Notes under the pieces: model-generated
What the model was told of the DNA's origin: nothing
The model's database searches: none
What the model saw: only the letters and a program-made list of their open reading frames with translations
DNA from: Magnaporthiopsis rhizophila
Taxonomy: Eukaryota; Ascomycota; Sordariomycetes; Magnaporthales; Magnaporthaceae
Length of the DNA stretch: 64,000 nucleotides
Assembly (NCBI GenBank): GCA_003049465.1
Contig: PYSS01000031.1
Location: 1 to 64,000, forward strand
Direction of reading: 5' to 3'
In this document: positions 58,992-64,000 of the stretch, piece by piece
Position numbering within the stretch: position 1 is the stretch's first letter
How the letters are laid out: the number at the start of each line of letters is the position of its first letter
Translations under genes and position numbers: made by a program

Positions 58992-61900
58992 ATGTCGGCG
59001 ACCAAGATTGGCGGCACGGCCATTGCCAAGAAGATCCGGGAGCGTCTGCAGTCCGAGATCGCGGAGAAGCAGGCTAAAAACCCCCTGTATAAGCCGTGTC
59101 TAAAAATCATCCAAGGTCGGTACTCTTCCTGTCTTGGGCCTCCCCTGTTCAGCAGGCTAACCTCATCCATACCCAGTTGGTGATCGATCCGACTCTAGTA
59201 GGTTGCTCCTCTCGGGAATCGCCATCCCCGCTTTCCGCCCGTTGAGGATCTCACGACAAGGAGTGGGCGACTCGATGGCTGCCAGAGTAATCACTGACAA
59301 TGAATCCTCTTCCGTCTTGGTGTAGCCCTCTATGTTGAAATGAAGCTCAAGGCCGCCCTCCAGGTAATAATGCCTTTTTTTTTGCATTCCTGCCAGTCGT
59401 GTCTGCGCACTCGCTCACCCTGGCTTATAGGTTGGCATACAATGTGAAATATCCCGCTATCCCGAGACCGTCTCCGAGGGAGAGCTTCTCGCCAAGCTGC
59501 ACACCCTCAACAGCGACCCCAAGGTCCATGCCATTCTCGTTCAGCTGCCTCTGCCCAAGCACCTCAACGAGAAGACTATCACCTCGGCCATTGCTGACGT
59601 GAAGGATGTTGACGGTCTTGGCACCTACAACGTCGGCGAGCTGGCCAAGCGTGGTGGCAATCCCTTCTTTATTCCCTGTACTCCCAAGGGCGTTATGGTC
59701 CTGCTCCAGGAGACGGGGATCGACCTCACGGGCAAGAATGCTGTCGTCATTGGCCGCAGCGACATCGTCGGTATCCCCATCAGCAATCTGCTCAGGAACG
59801 CCGACGCTACCGTCACCATCTGCCACTCGAAGACGACCAACCTCGAGGAGCACCTGAAGGTGGCCGATGTCGTCATCGCCGCCATTGGCCAGCCACAGCT
59901 CATCAGAGGAGAGTGGCTGAAGCCCGGCGTCATTGTCATCGATGTCGGCACTAACTACATCCCTGACTCCACCAAGCCCTCAGGTCAGCGCTTGGTCGGC
60001 GATGTCGACGCCGAGTCCTCTTCACAAGTTGCTTCCTTCCGCACTCCTGTGCCAGGAGGCGTCGGCCCCATGACCGTGGCCATGCTGTTGCAGAATGTCA
60101 CAGACTCTGCCACCATGTACTTCCAGCGGCAAAAGAATCGTAAGATTGCACCGCTATCACTGAAGTTGATGGAGCCCGTTCCCTCCGATATCGCGATATC
60201 CATGGCCCAGGTTCCCAAGCCAGTGACTAAGATCGCCAGCGAGGTCGGCATCGCCAGCTCGGAGCTGGAGCCGTACGGTGCGTACAAGGCCAAGGTCGAC
60301 CTTAGCCTGCTTAACCGCCTCGAGCACCGCCGCAACGGTCGCTACGTCGTCATTACCGGCATCACCCCGACGCCGCTCGGCGAGGGCAAGTCCACGACCA
60401 CGATGGGTCTGGCCCAGGCTCTCGGCGCCCACCTGGGGCGTCCGACGTTTGCAAACGTGCGCCAGCCCAGCCAAGGCCCGACCTTTGGCATCAAGGGCGG
60501 AGCCGCCGGCGGTGGCTACAGCCAGGTCATCCCCATGGACGAGTTCAACCTCCACCTCACCGGCGACATTCATGCCATCACGGCCGCCAACAACCTGCTC
60601 GCCGCTGCTATTGATACGCGCATTTTCCACGAAAATACCCAGAGGGATGCTGCGCTGTATAAGCGTCTGGTGCCTGTGAAGAACGGCAAGAGGGAGTTCG
60701 CACCTATCATGTTCCGCCGCCTGCAGAAGCTGGGTATTACCAAGACGAACCCGGACGAACTGACCGAGGAGGAGATCACCCGGTTCGCGCGGCTGGACAT
60801 CGACCCTGAGACCATCACCTGGAGGCGTGTCCTGGACGTGAACGACCGTCACTTGCGAGGAATCACGATTGGTACCGCGCCGACCGAGCGTGGCCAGACA
60901 CGCGCAACGGGCTTCGACATCTCGGTTGCTAGTGAATGCATGGCCATTCTCGCCCTGAGCACGAGCCTTGCTGATATGCGTGATCGCCTGGGCCGTATGG
61001 TTGTTGCTACGTCCCGCAGCGGCGACCCCGTCACATGCGACGACATTGGCGCAAGCGGAGCCCTTGCCGCCCTGATGCGCGACGCCATCAAGCCCAACCT
61101 CATGCAGACGCTCGAGGGCACGCCTGTTTTCGTCCACGCGGGTCCCTTTGCCAACATCAGCATCGGCAACAGCTCGATCCTGGCCGACAAAATGGCCCTC
61201 AAGCTGGTCGGCACCGAGCCCGACGAGGACCACGCGTCAAACACGGGCTTCGCCGTTACCGAGGCTGGTTTCGACTTCACCATGGGTGGCGAGCGCTTCT
61301 TCAACATCAAGTGCCGGGCTTCAGGCCTGGTGCCCGATGTGGTCGTCGTCGTGGCGACCGTCAGGGCTCTCAAGGTTCACGGAGGCGGTCCGCCCATCGC
61401 CCCTGGCGCGCCGCTAGACCCCGTCTACAGGCAGGAGAACGTCGAGGTGTTGCGGGCGGGCTGCACCAATCTGCGAAAGCACATCGCCAACGCACGCCGA
61501 TACGGTGTGCCGGTTATTGTTGCCATCAACAAGTTCGCGACCGACACGGCGGCCGAGGTGGCGGTTGTGCGCGAGGAGGCTCTCGCGGCGGGCGCCGTCG
61601 ACGCCGTGCTCTCCAACCACTGGGCCGAGGGCGGCGCGGGGGCGGTCGAGCTCGGAAAGGCCGTCATCGCGGCCAGCGAGCTTCCCAAGCCCGACTTTGG
61701 GCTGCTCTACGGGCTCGAGGGCACGGTGCAGGAGCGGCTCGAGACGATCGCCCGAGAAATGTACGGCGCGGCCGCCGTCGAGCTGTCGGAGCTGGCGCAG
61801 AAGAAGGTGGACACGTACACAAAGCAAGGGTACGGAAACCTGCCTATCTGCGTGGCCAAGACGCAGTACTCGCTCTCGCACGACCCGGACCTCAAGGGAG

Positions 61901-62070
61901 CCCCCACGGGCTTCACCGTCCCCATCCGCGACGTCAGGATGGCGGCGGGCGCCGGGTACCTCTACGCCCTCGCCGCCGATATCCAGACCATCCCAGGCCT
62001 CCCGACGGCGCCGGGATACCTCAAGGTTGACGTGGATCCCGAGACTGGCGAGATCGATGGCCTCTTCTAG
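58992..62070 (+). CDS. ADE3: C1-tetrahydrofolate synthase (trifunctional)
   Basis: Four exons (58992-59115, 59177-59197, 59326-59363, 59431-62070) join in phase to 940 aa (yeast Ade3 is 946). One chain carries methylene-THF dehydrogenase, methenyl-THF cyclohydrolase and formyl-THF synthetase, which interconvert one-carbon folates for purine, thymidylate and methionine synthesis. The N-terminal domain (1-300) shows the catalytic Tyr51-X3-Lys55 in LYVEMK, VQLPLPKH, and the NADP-loop GRSDIVGIP. PVPGGVGPMT ends this domain. The synthetase (from about 330) has the ATP P-loop TPLGEGKST at 375-383, the QPSQGPTFGIKGGAAGGG motif, and a PGLPTAPGY C-terminus. Exon 2 is only 21 nt. The first donor is unusual (GTCGGT) but is the one that keeps the frame. 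The frame stays open 133 codons upstream of this ATG, so a longer, possibly mitochondrial form is possible. Confidence 0.95.
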
Positions 62071-62607
62071 AGATGTTGCTTTTTCCTTGTCTGGTTTTTA
62101 TTTTCATCTTTTCCGATTCAGGCATGGGATCGCATCTTTGGAAGCGGATCGGAGAGCAGGGAGTGGAGTGTTTTCAACAACCGGCGCTCATAACAACGGG
62201 GAAGGGGGCTTATCGGCGTGCGAGGCATATAAAGACAGGGGTTCTGATTTTCGTGTGCATAGCAAGCGGAGGCAGCGAGAGTTTCGGTACCTTTTCATTT
62301 CATCAATGAAAACGATATCACCAGGCGGCGAGAGGCGCACGGGTGTGCTCATAACTTCTTAAAGGGTGAATAAGCAACAATCTACGCAGTAAATACATGG
62401 AACAATACGAGGTTGCAGTCGTGGATTTCAGCCCGGTCTCCATCTACCGCCCAACGCTCGAACGTATTCCGGATTCCGGCTAGAGCGTCCGCCTGGAGGA
62501 GCAGGTGGTATCCGGTTATTCTCTTGGTATTTGCTGCAAGCAGCCCTTCTCCCCGCCTTCGTCCCCTGTCGCTGCTATCTGCCATCATAATGCATACATA
62601 TATACCT

Positions 62608-62753
62608 TTCCAGGATCATAAACGGTGAATGTTCCCACACGGTTCCAACGATGGTACGTGGAGTTCGCCTGATCCATAGGCCAGGCCAATGGGGTGTTCA
62701 TGGTGGTGAAGGAGTGTTCGCCGGGTAGGTAGTTAACGTTTATGATCCTGGAA
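62608..62753. repeat. Inverted repeat
   Basis: Arms 62608-62624 and 62737-62753 are perfect 17-nt reverse complements (TTCCAGGATCATAAACG on the left), with weaker, TGCATA-containing complementarity outside them. The loop is about 112 bp. Confidence 0.75.
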
Positions 62754-62804
62754 GGGTGTACGTTCTAATATGCATAATAATATGGTTTTGTCCGCTATCG
62801 TCGT

Positions 62805-62909
62805 CCCCCCCCCCCCCCCCCCCCCCCCTNNNNNNNNNNNNNNNNNNNNNNNNNNNNNNNNNNNNNNNNNNNNNNNNNNNNNNNNNNNNNNNNNNNNNNN
62901 NNNCCCCCC
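62805..62909. repeat. Poly-C tract containing an assembly gap
   Basis: C24, T, 74 N, C6. As with the poly-G gap, the same base flanks both sides of the undetermined block. Confidence 0.9.
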
Positions 62910-63313
62910 TGGTCTGTTGGTCTTACATACGCACGCCACCTCCCCATCCTTCTCCCCGCTCGCCGCGCTTTTGCATGCTGGCAAACGCGGTTGGTACGAT
63001 ACCTGCATGGAGCCGAGCAATTGACTTCCTGGACCCGTGGTTTTATTGGAAGAGACAGAGGGCAGCTGAGAGAGCCTGTGTGGGCCAACCGGTCAGCAAA
63101 GCCTAGCCGCATCTATGCACCTACCCCTGGCCTGCCGTTCTTCTCGTCAAGTCTCTGGTAGATAGAATGAATGCCGCCTGCCCTCTCGCCTAGGCGGCCC
63201 GCCGAACAGCGTTATCCGCCTGTTTCCTCTCTCAGCTAATCCCCGCCACCACTTTCCTTTTTCTTCTCTTCGCAGAAAGTCCCACCAAGCTTGGAGATAA
63301 ACATTTTTACACA

Positions 63314-64000
63314 ATGCGGACCGCGACGCTAGCCCTCCTCGCCGCGCCTCTCCTCGCCGCGCTGGCAGCTCCATCCTCAGGCGGCGGCGAGCGAGGCGCC
63401 GCGCTCCTGACGTCGCGGCCTAAGGCGCAGGTCGCGGTGACGGGGCCGCCGGTGCACATTGGCGACCGGGCGGCCGACATGGTCGGGCTGCTCACATCGG
63501 ATCTCAGGCTGCTGTGCACCAACAGCCAGCAGCGGTGCGACGAGCAGCTCCTGACCCTGACGTGGGTGCCGCAGCGGCCAGGGAGCGGCGGTGATAAGCT
63601 GGCGAGCAAGGAGCTCAAGGTCTGGTACTCGGGGGCCTGGACCGAGTATTCCATCTTGGCTGGGCTCGTGGAGCTCATCGGGCAGACGTTTAACGCGACG
63701 GCTTTTGGGGGCGCCGCTGGTAATAGCAATTGTGTACGTGAGAGCATTTTGGTTTCTCTCTTTATCCCTCTCCCGAAACTAACTTCTCTGGCGACAACAA
63801 GTGGATGCAATCATACCAGGCCGACGACGGCTCGGCGGCCCAGATGGAAATGTGCGAGACGGGGCAGTACCTCCACGCGCAGTACGACGCGGACCCGGAC
63901 GTGGAGGCGCAACGAGCGAGGGATGGCAAGCGGCCGTCCAACTACCTCCGGATCGGGCTGGGCTACGGCCAAGGCGCGCTGGGCCGTAGCGAAGAGGTCG
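63314..64000 (+). CDS. Secreted protein of unknown function, partial at the window edge
   Basis: Two exons are visible: 63314-63733 and 63802 to the window end, joined in phase across a 68-bp intron (GTACGT donor, AAG acceptor). The first 206 residues are present. It starts MRTATLALLAAPLLAALAAP, a strong signal peptide. The mature part has KVWYSGAWTEYSILAGLVEL, an N-glycosylation site NATAF, and Cys at CTNSQQRC, NSNC and MEMC, so disulphides are likely. No catalytic motif or known domain is evident in the visible part. Its C-terminus lies outside the window. It could be a surface or effector-like secreted protein, but that is speculation based on secretion only. Confidence 0.7.
   Translation, partial: MRTATLALLAAPLLAALAAPSSGGGERGAALLTSRPKAQVAVTGPPVHIGDRAADMVGLLTSDLRLLCTNSQQRCDEQLLTLTWVPQRPGSGGDKLASKELKVWYSGAWTEYSILAGLVELIGQTFNATAFGGAAGNSNCVRESILVSLFIPLPKLTSLATTSGCNHTRPTTARRPRWKCARRGSTSTRSTTRTRTWRRNERGMASGRPTTSGSGWATAKARWAVAKRS

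Larger units (their letters stand above)
62071..63313. other. Intergenic region with inverted repeat and poly-C gap
   Basis: 3' flank of C1-THF synthase and promoter of the secreted-protein gene. It contains an inverted repeat (62608-62753) followed closely by a poly-C tract with 74 undetermined bases. No gene is supported. Confidence 0.6.

Overview
The window is nuclear DNA of a filamentous ascomycete, most likely a Sordariomycete. The genes are GC-rich and split by short introns with GTATGT/GTAAGT-like donors and CAG/TAG acceptors, and the proteins are typical of Pezizomycotina. These include a fungal C2H2 transcription factor, a GPI-anchored 8-Cys surface protein, an AHC1-like ADA-complex subunit and an ISWI ATPase. 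Intergenic DNA is long and full of poly-A/T tracts. Order and genus cannot be fixed from the sequence alone. No rRNA, convincing tRNA, CRISPR, virus or intact transposon was seen.

Layout. 1-3.5 kb: no gene. 3.5-5.6 kb (+): ferric/metallo-reductase. 5.9-7.3 kb (-): FAR1/WRKY-GCM1-like DNA-binding protein. 8.3-10.3 kb (-): RNF10/Mag2-type RING E3. 11.5-14.7 kb (-): CRP1/MDG1-like glycogen-binding-fold protein with two very long introns. 17.6-22.0 kb (-): five-exon C2H2 plus fungal-trans transcription factor. 22.0-30.0 kb: an 8-kb gene desert upstream of that factor. 30.0-31.7 kb (-): choline-phosphate cytidylyltransferase. 33.6-34.7 kb (-): F-box protein. 36.7-37.4 kb (-): Tctex-type dynein light chain. 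38.3-38.8 kb (+): VTC1. 39.4-40.1 kb (-): Alba-like protein. 43.2-45.2 kb (+): AHC1-like zinc-finger protein. 45.6-45.9 kb (+): candidate small two-exon gene. 46.9-47.6 kb (-): GPI-anchored Cys-rich protein. 49.9-50.7 kb (-): HAPSTR1/DUF4588-like protein, divergent from ISWI at 51.8-55.4 kb (+). 56.2-57.6 kb (-): eIF3i, divergent from C1-tetrahydrofolate synthase at 59.0-62.1 kb (+). 63.3 kb to the edge (+): secreted protein of unknown function, cut by the window end.

The genes do not form a pathway cluster. They are mostly core housekeeping functions (translation, one-carbon metabolism, phospholipid synthesis, polyphosphate, chromatin, dynein) mixed with a few surface, iron and regulatory genes. 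I see no secondary-metabolite, defence or mobile cassette. The parts most worth a second look are the small two-exon gene at 45.6 kb, a possible mitochondrial-targeting extension on C1-THF synthase, the free-standing FAR1-like domain, two inverted repeats near 58.1 and 62.7 kb, and the gene desert upstream of the transcription factor. Exon boundaries were derived by hand from splice consensus and phase continuity.
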